Assembly: GCA_964520975.1 (NCBI GenBank)
Contig: CAZFPA010000056.1
Coordinates: forward strand, 1-11,682
DNA length: 11,682 nt
From: CAZFPA01 sp964520975
GTDB lineage: Bacteria; Bacillota; Negativicutes; Selenomonadales; Selenomonadaceae
Reading direction: 5' to 3'
Below, piece by piece: positions 5,871-11,682 of the stretch; position 1 is the first letter of the stretch; every line of letters begins with the position of its first letter. The notes beneath the pieces were generated by a model. It was not told the DNA's origin. It saw only the letters and a list, made by a program, of their open reading frames with translations, and ran no database searches. The translations under genes and the position numbers were made by a program.

Positions 5871-6929
5871 ATGATCAAGCTTTCTCATATCGAGAAGACA
5901 TATGAGAGCCCCTCCGGTCCTGTATATGCCCTGAAGGGCATCGATCTCACCATTGAACGCGGTGAGATCTACGGGATCATCGGCCTCAGCGGAGCCGGAA
6001 AATCCACATTGATCCGCTGCATCAACATGCTTGAGCGGCCCACGAGCGGCCAGGTCATCGTGGACGGCCAGGACCTTACCGCCATGAACGAGTCGGCATT
6101 GCGCAAGGCCCGCAAGAACATCGGCATGATTTTCCAGCACTTCAACCTGCTGTCCTCGGCCACCGTCTACGATAACGTGGCATTTCCGCTGCGCCTGGCG
6201 CATCTGCCGGAAAAGGAGATCCGTACCAAGGTCCAGCCGCTGCTGGAGCTGGCCGGTCTCGCCGACAAGGCCCATCAGTATCCATCGCAGCTTTCCGGCG
6301 GTCAGAAACAGCGGGTAGGCATCGCCCGGGCACTGGCCAGCGAACCAAAGATACTGCTCTGCGACGAGGCCACCTCGGCCCTCGATCCGCAGACGACAAA
6401 ATCCATCCTGCAGCTCATCCGCGACATCAACCAGAAGCTCGCCCTGACCGTTGTCGTCATTACACATGAAATGCAGGTCATCAAGGATATCTGCGACAAG
6501 GTCGCCGTCATCGAAAACGGCGTCATCGCGGAAAAGGGCAGCGTCCTCGAGGTCTTCACGAACCCGCAGAAACCGCTCACGAAGGAATTCATCAGCGTGC
6601 TGCTCAGCAATGAGCTGCCTACGGCCTTCCGCGGCAATGCCGTATCCGAGGTCCCCATTCCCGGCAGCTATCTGCTGCTGCGCCTCACCTTCATCGGTGA
6701 ATCGGCGGACGATCCGGTCATCGCCGGCATGATCCGTCAGCATGATATTGAAGTTACCCTGCTCTTCGGCAATCTCGATCAGATCAAAAGCACGCCGTAC
6801 GGCCGCATGATCATCGGTGTGACAGGCGAACAGGCAGAAATTGACCGTGCCCTGGCCTACCTGCGGCAGCGCGATCTCAAAGTGGAGGTGATTGGTTATG
6901 TCCAGCGACATGATTCCACTCATCAGTAA
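5871..6929 (+). CDS. metN: Methionine ABC transporter, ATP-binding protein
   Basis: Cytoplasmic ATPase that drives methionine import with MetI and MetQ. Of 352 aa, the ABC domain fills about residues 1-245: Walker A GLSGAGKST (38-46), Q-loop Q89, signature LSGGQ (141-145), Walker B ILLCDE (161-166) and switch histidine H199 in VITHE. A C-terminal NIL/ACT-like domain follows (about 265-345). In E. coli MetN this domain binds methionine and inhibits transport, so feedback inhibition is expected here by homology. The ATG at 5871 has a weak GGGAAG about 10 nt upstream; the next residues (MIKLSHIEKTY) match the usual MetN start. Its end overlaps metI by 32 bp. It is the first gene of the operon behind the promoter at 5796-5824. 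Confidence 0.96.
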   Translation: MIKLSHIEKTYESPSGPVYALKGIDLTIERGEIYGIIGLSGAGKSTLIRCINMLERPTSGQVIVDGQDLTAMNESALRKARKNIGMIFQHFNLLSSATVYDNVAFPLRLAHLPEKEIRTKVQPLLELAGLADKAHQYPSQLSGGQKQRVGIARALASEPKILLCDEATSALDPQTTKSILQLIRDINQKLALTVVVITHEMQVIKDICDKVAVIENGVIAEKGSVLEVFTNPQKPLTKEFISVLLSNELPTAFRGNAVSEVPIPGSYLLLRLTFIGESADDPVIAGMIRQHDIEVTLLFGNLDQIKSTPYGRMIIGVTGEQAEIDRALAYLRQRDLKVEVIGYVQRHDSTHQ

Positions 6930-7551
6930 GGCCCTGGGCGAGACCATCTACATGGTAGCCGTCTCCATGGTCGTAGCTACGATCATCGGTATCCCGCTCG
7001 GTGTATTGCTGCACACGACCGGGAAAAATCAGATTCTGGAATGCCGGCTGCTGAACCGGGTCACTGCCGGTATCGTCAATGCTGTCCGTTCGATTCCCTT
7101 CATTATCCTCATGGTCGCAATCATCCCGCTGACCCGGCTGCTTGTAGGCAGTTCCATCGGCACGACTGCCGCCATGGTCCCGCTCATCATCGCCTCGGTG
7201 CCGTTCATCGGCCGCCAGGTCGAGACCTCCCTGAAAGAGGTCCCGGAAGGCATCGTTGAGGCGGCGCTCTCCATGGGTGCCACGCCGCTGCAGATCATCT
7301 GGCGCGTACTGCTTCCGGAGGCCATGCCGGGCATCATCGCTCAGCTCACAACCGTCATCATCAGCCTCGTCGGTGAATCCGCAATGGCAGGTGCCATCGG
7401 CGGCGGCGGCCTCGGTGACCTCGCAATCCGCTATGGCTATCAGCGCTTCCGTCCGGAAATCATGATTGCCACCGTCATCATCCTCATCGTACTCGTTCAG
7501 GTCGTACAGTTTGCAGGCAATCTGCTGGCGAAACGCCTGAACAAAAAATAG
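6898..7551 (+). CDS. metI: Methionine ABC transporter, permease
   Basis: Inner-membrane permease that forms the methionine channel as a homodimer with MetN. The 217-aa protein has about five hydrophobic segments (around residues 14-38, 57-76, 86-105, 150-170 and 188-207). It carries the EAA coupling loop EAALSMGATPLQIIWRVL (121-138), which docks on MetN, and the conserved GGGGLGDLA (168-176) of MetI proteins. I chose ATG 6898 because GGAGG (6884-6888) lies 9 nt upstream; an in-frame TTG at 6892 is too close to that site. The start lies inside the last codons of metN (32-bp overlap), consistent with translational coupling. Confidence 0.95.
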   Translation: MSSDMIPLISKALGETIYMVAVSMVVATIIGIPLGVLLHTTGKNQILECRLLNRVTAGIVNAVRSIPFIILMVAIIPLTRLLVGSSIGTTAAMVPLIIASVPFIGRQVETSLKEVPEGIVEAALSMGATPLQIIWRVLLPEAMPGIIAQLTTVIISLVGESAMAGAIGGGGLGDLAIRYGYQRFRPEIMIATVIILIVLVQVVQFAGNLLAKRLNKK

Positions 7552-7556
7552 CATTC

Positions 7557-7573
7557 AACCGATTTCATCGGTT
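7557..7573 (+). other. Small hairpin between metI and metQ
   Basis: AACCGAT-TTC-ATCGGTT forms a 7-bp stem with a 3-nt loop just after the metI stop. No T-run follows, so it is not a full terminator. A hairpin here could stabilise the downstream metQ message or cause partial termination, letting the binding protein be made in excess. Its arms repeat the outer arms of the terminator after metQ. Confidence 0.5.
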
Positions 7574-7607
7574 TGGATAGATTCATTATATTAAAGGAGG
7601 ATTCCCC

Positions 7608-8444
7608 ATGAAAAAATTTGCCGCTCTTATTGCATCTCTTTTGCTGGTCGTATTCGCTGTCGCTGGCTGCGGCAGTGACAACAAACAGGCTGCCAGCAGC
7701 TCCTCATCTTCGTCCAGCCAGGGCAAGGTCCTGAAGGTCGGCGCGACTGCCGTCCCCCACGCTGAAATCCTGGAGGTTGTAAAGCCGCTGCTCGCGAAGG
7801 AAGGCATTGACCTGCAGATCGTCGAGTTCAGTGATTATGTACAGCCGAACCTCGCGCTCAATGACAAGGAACTCGATGCGAACTTCTTCCAGCACGCACC
7901 GTATCTGGAAAACTTCATGAGCGAACACAGCGACGTGAAGCTTGCCAATGCCGGTGGCATCCATATCGAGCCGATGGGCATCTACTCAAAGAAGATCAAG
8001 TCCCTCAACGAGCTCAAGGATGGCGCTTCCATCGCGCTGCCGAATGACCCGACCAACGGTGGCCGTTCCCTGCTGCTGCTTGAAAAAGCCGGCCTGCTGA
8101 AGCTCAAGGACGGCGTCGGCGTAAAGGCAACCGTCCAGGACATCACAGAAAATCCGAAGCATCTGCAGTTCAAGGAAGTCGAAGCCGCGCAGGTTCCGCG
8201 TACCCTGGATGATGTCGATGCCGCTGTCATCAACACGAATTTCGCGATGCAGGTCAATCTCGTACCGACGAAGGACGCTCTGCTCATGGAAGACAGCACT
8301 TCGCCTTACGTGAATATCGTTGCAGTCCGCGCCGGTGATGAAAGCCGCCCGGAAATCCAGGCTCTCATGAAGGCTCTGAAATCCGACGAGGTCAAGCAGT
8401 TCATCAACGATAAATACAAGGGTGCTGTAGTTCCGGCATTCTAA
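7608..8444 (+). CDS. metQ: Methionine ABC transporter, substrate-binding lipoprotein
   Basis: Lipid-anchored binding protein that captures methionine outside the cytoplasmic membrane and delivers it to MetI. The 278-aa precursor starts MKKFAALIASLLLVVFAVAGC: a basic N-terminus, a hydrophobic core and a lipobox with acylated C21. A serine-rich linker (about residues 29-37) follows. The mature domain begins VLKVGATAVPHAEILE and contains DYVQPNLALNDKELDANFFQH, GGIHIEPMGIYS and AVINTNFA, all characteristic of the NlpA/MetQ family. AGGAGG (7595-7600) lies 7 nt before the ATG. Last gene of metNIQ; the terminator at 8464-8495 follows. MetQ family members differ in preference for L-methionine, D-methionine or derivatives; sequence alone does not settle that. 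Confidence 0.96.
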   Translation: MKKFAALIASLLLVVFAVAGCGSDNKQAASSSSSSSSQGKVLKVGATAVPHAEILEVVKPLLAKEGIDLQIVEFSDYVQPNLALNDKELDANFFQHAPYLENFMSEHSDVKLANAGGIHIEPMGIYSKKIKSLNELKDGASIALPNDPTNGGRSLLLLEKAGLLKLKDGVGVKATVQDITENPKHLQFKEVEAAQVPRTLDDVDAAVINTNFAMQVNLVPTKDALLMEDSTSPYVNIVAVRAGDESRPEIQALMKALKSDEVKQFINDKYKGAVVPAF

Positions 8445-8463
8445 GGAACCAACCCAGGCCCTG

Positions 8464-8495
8464 AACCGATGCAGTTCATCTGCATCGGTTTTTTT
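8464..8495 (+). terminator. Intrinsic terminator of metNIQ
   Basis: An 11-bp perfect stem AACCGATGCAG/CTGCATCGGTT with a 5-nt loop (TTCAT) runs straight into a T-run (seven T including the last two stem bases), 20 nt after the metQ stop codon. Confidence 0.92.
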
Positions 8496-8855
8496 CTGCC
8501 CGCAGACAGCCCGTATCGCTATTCGGTTTTTCTATAGGAGACAGACTTTTCTGTTCTGCCAGGAGGATTTTGTCCACGCAGCGCGAACTCCTTATGATAT
8601 GTGAATCGTCCGATAATTGCCAACAATCTACACAAGTCCACTGACGTGCAACAAATTAGTATACAAGCTATAACATTTTTATCATATATCCTATCAGTAT
8701 ATGCCAGTATTGTATATTTAAACATAAATTTAAATAAATTTACAAAAATAGTGGATTTAATCGCTTATTTTTGCTATTATTGTAAAAGTACGCTAAATAT
8801 ATTTATGCCTTTTATACAATTCAGTATACACAGAAAGAACATTGGAGGGACAAGT
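8496..8855. other. AT-rich intergenic region upstream of the Kor operon
   Basis: This 360-bp stretch has no convincing gene. The first third is of mixed composition; an AGGAGG at 8561-8566 is followed by a 24-codon TTG frame with only a 3-nt spacer, which I do not accept as a gene. From about 8655 it becomes strongly AT-rich, with two copies of the palindrome TAAATTTA exactly 10 bp apart (8725-8732 and 8735-8742) and two GTATAC sites (8659-8664 and 8824-8829). An open frame enters the ferredoxin gene from 8601, but the real start has a strong ribosome binding site at 8844-8849. Confidence 0.7.
8752..8780 (+). promoter_or_regulatory. Candidate promoter for the Kor operon
   Basis: An extended -10 TGC-TATTAT (8772-8780) has a weak -35 TGGATT (8752-8757) at 17 bp. 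The AT-rich block just upstream, with phased TAAATTTA repeats, could act as an UP element or operator. Transcription would start near 8787, giving a leader of about 70 nt. Confidence 0.45.
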
Positions 8856-9056
8856 ATGAAATCCGACATTACCATTAAAATGGCCCGGTGCAAAGGCTGC
8901 GGTATCTGCGTCGCGTTTTGCCCGAAGCAGGTGCTGGCTCTTGATGAGCTGGGAAAGGTCCATGTAGCCAAGGGCGAAGATTGCATCGCCTGCGGGCAGT
9001 GCGAGCTCAGATGCCCGGACTACGCAATTTTTGTAGATAAGAAGGTGGCACAATGA
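8856..9056 (+). CDS. korD: 2-oxoacid:ferredoxin oxidoreductase, ferredoxin-like delta subunit
   Basis: Small 2x[4Fe-4S] protein that carries electrons between the thiamine-diphosphate active site and free ferredoxin. The 66-aa sequence has two full motifs: C12-C15-C18-C22 followed by P, and C43-C46-C49-C53 followed by P. The start at ATG 8856 is fixed by GGAGGG (8844-8849), 6 nt upstream. The frame is open upstream to 8601, but that extension is low-complexity and lacks these signals. The stop overlaps the korA start by 4 bp (ATGA). The symbol korD follows the usual name of this subunit in 2-oxoglutarate oxidoreductases; some annotations would call it VorD/PorD-like. Confidence 0.93.
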   Translation: MKSDITIKMARCKGCGICVAFCPKQVLALDELGKVHVAKGEDCIACGQCELRCPDYAIFVDKKVAQ

Positions 9057-10201
9057 ATAAACCAAGACTTATGCAGGGCAACGAAGCTTGTGCGGAAGGT
9101 GCACTGGCTGCAGGCGTCCGTTTTTTTGCCGGCTATCCCATCACGCCATCGACCGAAATCGCTGAAACCATGGCCAAGCTGCTGCCGCAGCACGGCGGCA
9201 AGTTCGTCCAGATGGAGGATGAAATCGGCAGCATCGGCGCCATTCTCGGCGCTTCCCTGGCTGGAGAAAAAGTGCTGGACGCAACGAGCGGACCGGGCTT
9301 CTCTCTCAAGCAGGAGCTCATCGGCTACGCGGCCTGTGCTGAGATTCCGGCTGTCATCGTAAACGTCCAGCGTGTCGGCCCGTCCACGGGCCAGCCGACA
9401 TCCCCCTCGCAGGGTGATGTGATGCAGGCCCGCTGGGGCACCCATGGTGACCATCCGGTCATCGCGCTCGCTCCCTGGACCGTACGCGAAACCTTCGACG
9501 CCACAGTCATGGCGGTGAACTACGCGGAGCGCTTCCGCACACCGGTCATCCTGCTCATGGATGAGATTGTCGGCCATCTGCGGGAAAAGGTCGTACTGCC
9601 GGAGGCGGATGAGATTGAGATCTATCCGCGCCGCAAGCCGACCTGCACGCGCGCGGAGGGCTACAAGCCCTTTACGCCGGACAAGGATCTTGTCCCGAAT
9701 GTCGCTGACTTCGGCACCGGCTATCATATCCATGTCACGGGCCTTATCCACGATGAGACAGGCTTCCCTTCCGGCAGCCCCAAGGTCACTGAGGAGGCCA
9801 TCCGCCGGCTGCATCAGAAAATCGAGATTGCCCAGGATGAAATCACCCATTACGATGAATTCTTCATGGACGATGCCGAATACGCGGTGGTAGCCTTCGG
9901 CGGCACCGCACGTACGGCTTACGAGGCTGTCGAGGCAGCCCGCGCCAAGGGTCTCAAGGTCGGCATGATCCGCCTTATGACCATCTGGCCTTTCGCTGAC
10001 AAGGTCATCCGCGCTCTCGCGGCCAAGGTCAAGGGCATTCTGGTCCCTGAGCTCAACTACGGCCAGCTCGTCGGCGAGGTGGAACGCGCCGCCGGCGGCC
10101 AGTGCCCGGTAGAGCTGCTGGCTAAATACAATATGGAAATCTTCACGCCAAAGGAAATCGAAGGCGCGATTGAAAAGCTTTGTGCGGGAGGTAAAGCATA
10201 A
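9053..10201 (+). CDS. korA: 2-oxoacid:ferredoxin oxidoreductase, alpha subunit (KorA/VorB type)
   Basis: Large subunit of the enzyme that interconverts 2-oxoacid + CoA with acyl-CoA + CO2 + reduced ferredoxin. Of 382 aa, the N-terminal pyrimidine-binding domain carries the family motif GYPITPSTEIAE (27-38), with QMEDEIGSIGAILGAS (53-68) and GPSTGQPTSPSQGD (109-122). The C-terminal transketolase-like domain includes AVVAFGGTARTA (278-289) and LKVGMIRLMTIWPF (301-314). The length and the fused domain II fit KorA/VorB rather than the single-chain pyruvate enzyme. Substrate may be 2-oxoglutarate or branched-chain 2-oxoacids; I cannot decide from motifs. Its ATG overlaps the korD stop, with a weak GGTGG 4 nt upstream; its stop shares one base with the korB start. 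Confidence 0.93.
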   Translation: MNKPRLMQGNEACAEGALAAGVRFFAGYPITPSTEIAETMAKLLPQHGGKFVQMEDEIGSIGAILGASLAGEKVLDATSGPGFSLKQELIGYAACAEIPAVIVNVQRVGPSTGQPTSPSQGDVMQARWGTHGDHPVIALAPWTVRETFDATVMAVNYAERFRTPVILLMDEIVGHLREKVVLPEADEIEIYPRRKPTCTRAEGYKPFTPDKDLVPNVADFGTGYHIHVTGLIHDETGFPSGSPKVTEEAIRRLHQKIEIAQDEITHYDEFFMDDAEYAVVAFGGTARTAYEAVEAARAKGLKVGMIRLMTIWPFADKVIRALAAKVKGILVPELNYGQLVGEVERAAGGQCPVELLAKYNMEIFTPKEIEGAIEKLCAGGKA

Positions 10202-11022
10202 TGGAAAGATCCTATGAAAAATATTTTCGCCAAAACCGCCTGCCGCATCTCTGGTGTCCAGGCTGCGGCAACGGCATCGCCATGAAGGCTATCGTTCAGG
10301 CCATTGAAAAGAAAGGCCTGTCCCAGGACAACACCGTCATCGTTTCCGGTATCGGCTGCTCTTCCCGGGCTTCCGGCTACATGGATTTCGATACGCTCCA
10401 TACGGCCCATGGCCGCGCGATTCCGTTTGCCACGGGCATCAAGCTCGCGCATCCGGAGCTCAATGTCGTCGTCATCACAGGCGACGGTGACTGCACCGCG
10501 ATCGGCGGCAACCATTTTATCCACGGCTGCCGGCGCAATGTTGATCTCACGGTCGTACTTTTCAACAACAACATCTACGGTATGACCGGCGGCCAGGCTT
10601 CGCCGATGACGCCGCTGCATAAAAAGGCTACGACGGCACCCTACGGTACGGTGGACCGTCCCTTCGATGCCTGCCATCTGGCCGAGGCTTCCGGCGCAAC
10701 CTATGTCGCGCGCAGCACCGCCTTCCATGTCCAGCATCTGACCGATATGATTGCCCAGGGCTTTGACAATCAGGGCTTCTCCTTCATTGAAGCAGTCGTC
10801 CAGTGTCCGACCGCCTATGGCCGCAAAAACAAGATGGGCGCTCCCGCGGATATGATGAAGTGGATGCGTGACAGCGCTGTCATGAAAGCGGCCTGGGATA
10901 AGCTGCCCGAGGAGAAGAAGGAAGACAAGTTCCCCATCGGTCTGCTGTATCAGGCAGCATACGAGGACTATACAAGTGCCTACGATGAGGTCATCCACAA
11001 CGCAGGAGGCGATACGAAATGA
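10201..11022 (+). CDS. korB: 2-oxoacid:ferredoxin oxidoreductase, beta subunit (TPP-binding)
   Basis: Thiamine-diphosphate-binding subunit carrying the catalytic centre and a proximal 4Fe-4S cluster. Of 273 aa: the CPGCGNG motif (C19, C22), C53 in SGIGCSS and C202 in VQCPT match the four cluster ligands of the family. The TPP/Mg motif runs from GDGD (94-97) to FNNNIYGMTGGQ (121-132). HLWCPGCGNG is typical of 2-oxoglutarate-type beta subunits. ATG 10201 overlaps the korA stop by one base (TAATG) and has GGGAGG (10186-10191), 9 nt upstream. The TGA overlaps the gamma-subunit start by 4 bp. Confidence 0.95.
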   Translation: MERSYEKYFRQNRLPHLWCPGCGNGIAMKAIVQAIEKKGLSQDNTVIVSGIGCSSRASGYMDFDTLHTAHGRAIPFATGIKLAHPELNVVVITGDGDCTAIGGNHFIHGCRRNVDLTVVLFNNNIYGMTGGQASPMTPLHKKATTAPYGTVDRPFDACHLAEASGATYVARSTAFHVQHLTDMIAQGFDNQGFSFIEAVVQCPTAYGRKNKMGAPADMMKWMRDSAVMKAAWDKLPEEKKEDKFPIGLLYQAAYEDYTSAYDEVIHNAGGDTK

Positions 11023-11546
11023 AGCAGATCAGACTTTCCGGCTCCGGCGGACAGGGTGTCATCACCGCCGCTATCATTCTCGCTGAGGCCGCAGTAAACG
11101 AGGGCAAGGAAGCAGTCCAGTCCCAGTCCTACGGCCCGGAGGCCCGCGGCGGCGCCTCGAAGGCTGAGGTCATCATCTCCGACCAGCCCATCTATCATCC
11201 AAAGGTGCTGGCCCCGGGACTCGTTCTCGCGATGACACAGAAGGCCGCGGATAAATACTACAAAGATCTCCGCACGGATGGTACGCTGGTGCTCGATAGT
11301 GACCTCGTACCGGAACCACCGGATTTCCCGCATGTCATCCGCATACCGATCACCAAGCTGGCAGTCGAAGAGGTCGGCAAGTCCCTCTTCGCCAATATCG
11401 TCGCACTGGGTGCGCTCGTGCGCATCACGGGCATCGTGGATTTTGATACAATCAAGACCTGCGTAGCTCATCGGGTTCCGCCCCATACGGTTGACAAGAA
11501 CATGCAGGCACTGCAGGTCGGCTGGGATGCCGCCGCCAAGGCCTGA
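11019..11546 (+). CDS. korC: 2-oxoacid:ferredoxin oxidoreductase, gamma subunit
   Basis: Gamma subunit, often called KorC or KorG, which contributes to CoA binding and assembly. The 175-aa length is usual. Seen: the N-terminal LSGSGGQGVITAA (6-18), SQSYGPEARGGASKAEV (35-51), and a central SLFANIVALGAL segment, all signatures of the POR gamma family. AGGAGG (11004-11009) lies 9 nt before the ATG, within the end of korB. Last gene of the operon; a strong terminator follows 21 nt after its stop. With the delta, alpha and beta genes directly upstream, all four subunits are encoded in one transcription unit. Confidence 0.94.
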   Translation: MKQIRLSGSGGQGVITAAIILAEAAVNEGKEAVQSQSYGPEARGGASKAEVIISDQPIYHPKVLAPGLVLAMTQKAADKYYKDLRTDGTLVLDSDLVPEPPDFPHVIRIPITKLAVEEVGKSLFANIVALGALVRITGIVDFDTIKTCVAHRVPPHTVDKNMQALQVGWDAAAKA

Positions 11547-11567
11547 AACTAAACTACCATGACAAAT

Positions 11568-11603
11568 AAAAGGGAAGCTTCCTCGTGGAAGCTTCCCTTT
11601 TTG
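11568..11603. terminator. Bidirectional intrinsic terminator
   Basis: Near-palindrome AAAAGGGAAGCTTCC / GGAAGCTTCCCTTTT with loop TCGT is flanked by A residues on the left and a T-run on the right (to 11602). It ends the Kor operon on the plus strand and can end the converging minus-strand gene at 11610. Confidence 0.9.
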
Positions 11604-11609
11604 TCTCTT

Positions 11610-11682
11610 TTAGTCATCCGCTTTCAAAATGCCGTTCTGATAGGCCAGCAGCAGATTATAGAGGTCTGTTACCTCCTCCTGG
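11610..11682 (-). CDS. C-terminal end of an unidentified protein
   Basis: The minus strand is open from the right edge to TAA at 11612-11610, coding the last 23 residues (QEEVTDLYNLLLAYQNGILKADD). The other two minus-strand frames are less convincing, and the stop lies just before the shared terminator, as expected for a gene converging on the Kor operon. Too short to assign a family. Confidence 0.55.
   Translation of the reverse strand, partial: QEEVTDLYNLLLAYQNGILKADD

Noticed and set aside
5850..6947. 365-codon open frame antisense to metN
   Set aside because: MetN on the plus strand has every ABC motif; the antisense product is a D/H/Q-rich shadow without family features.
8561..8644. 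AGGAGG followed by a 24-codon TTG frame, possible leader peptide
   Set aside because: Only 3 nt between AGGAGG and TTG, no runs of a regulatory amino acid and no attenuator after it.
8601..8855. N-terminal extension of the ferredoxin subunit
   Set aside because: The extension is low-complexity, translated from AT-rich promoter DNA; the ATG at 8856 has a strong GGAGGG and gives the normal length of 66 residues.
1..11682. CRISPR arrays, insertion sequences, tRNA or rRNA genes, defence or phage genes
   Set aside because: No regular spaced repeats, transposase-like frames, tRNA-like folds or rRNA sequences were seen; the window is ordinary metabolic DNA.

Overview
The window is a stretch of anaerobe metabolism: glycerol-3-phosphate oxidation, methionine import, and a ferredoxin-linked 2-oxoacid oxidoreductase. 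Coding DNA is moderately GC-rich with strong AGGAGG-type ribosome binding sites, and several intergenic stretches are sharply AT-rich. GlpABC, a four-subunit KorDABG-type enzyme and a MetNIQ lipoprotein transporter together fit a strictly anaerobic Firmicute, most likely a Negativicute of the Selenomonas/Mitsuokella kind. That placement is inference from gene content and composition, not from a marker gene.

Layout. (1) 1-5132, minus strand: glpA-glpB-glpC, joined by 4-bp ATGA overlaps, then a spacer of about 350 bp, then glpK running off the left edge. (2) 5133-5870: a divergent, AT-rich region with a good minus-strand promoter (TTGACT-17-TAAGAT), a leader of about 355 nt containing a GC-rich foldable element, a possible 65-aa gene with a terminator at its stop codon, and a strong plus-strand promoter for metN. 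(3) 5871-8495, plus strand: metN-metI-metQ, with a small hairpin before metQ and a clear intrinsic terminator after it. (4) 8496-8855: AT-rich promoter region. (5) 8856-11546, plus strand: ferredoxin, alpha, beta and gamma subunits of a 2-oxoacid:ferredoxin oxidoreductase, all start/stop overlapped, then a strong terminator usable in both directions. (6) 11610-11682: last codons of an unidentified gene converging from the right.

How the genes work together. GlpK phosphorylates glycerol. GlpABC oxidises glycerol 3-phosphate to dihydroxyacetone phosphate and passes electrons through GlpC iron-sulphur clusters to the quinone pool. MetNIQ imports methionine. KorDABG interconverts a 2-oxoacid plus CoA with an acyl-CoA, CO2 and reduced ferredoxin; the substrate (2-oxoglutarate or a branched-chain 2-oxoacid) cannot be fixed from sequence alone.

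All the protein-coding systems belong to known families, and I found no new protein system. The best candidate for something undescribed is the structured RNA-like leader upstream of glpA (about 5301-5407, minus strand). Its closing stem and internal helices keep their G-U wobble pairs only on the minus strand, and I could not assign it to a riboswitch class I know. Second-tier points are the competing hairpins and perfect palindrome between glpC and glpK, and the putative 65-aa gene whose terminator straddles its stop codon.
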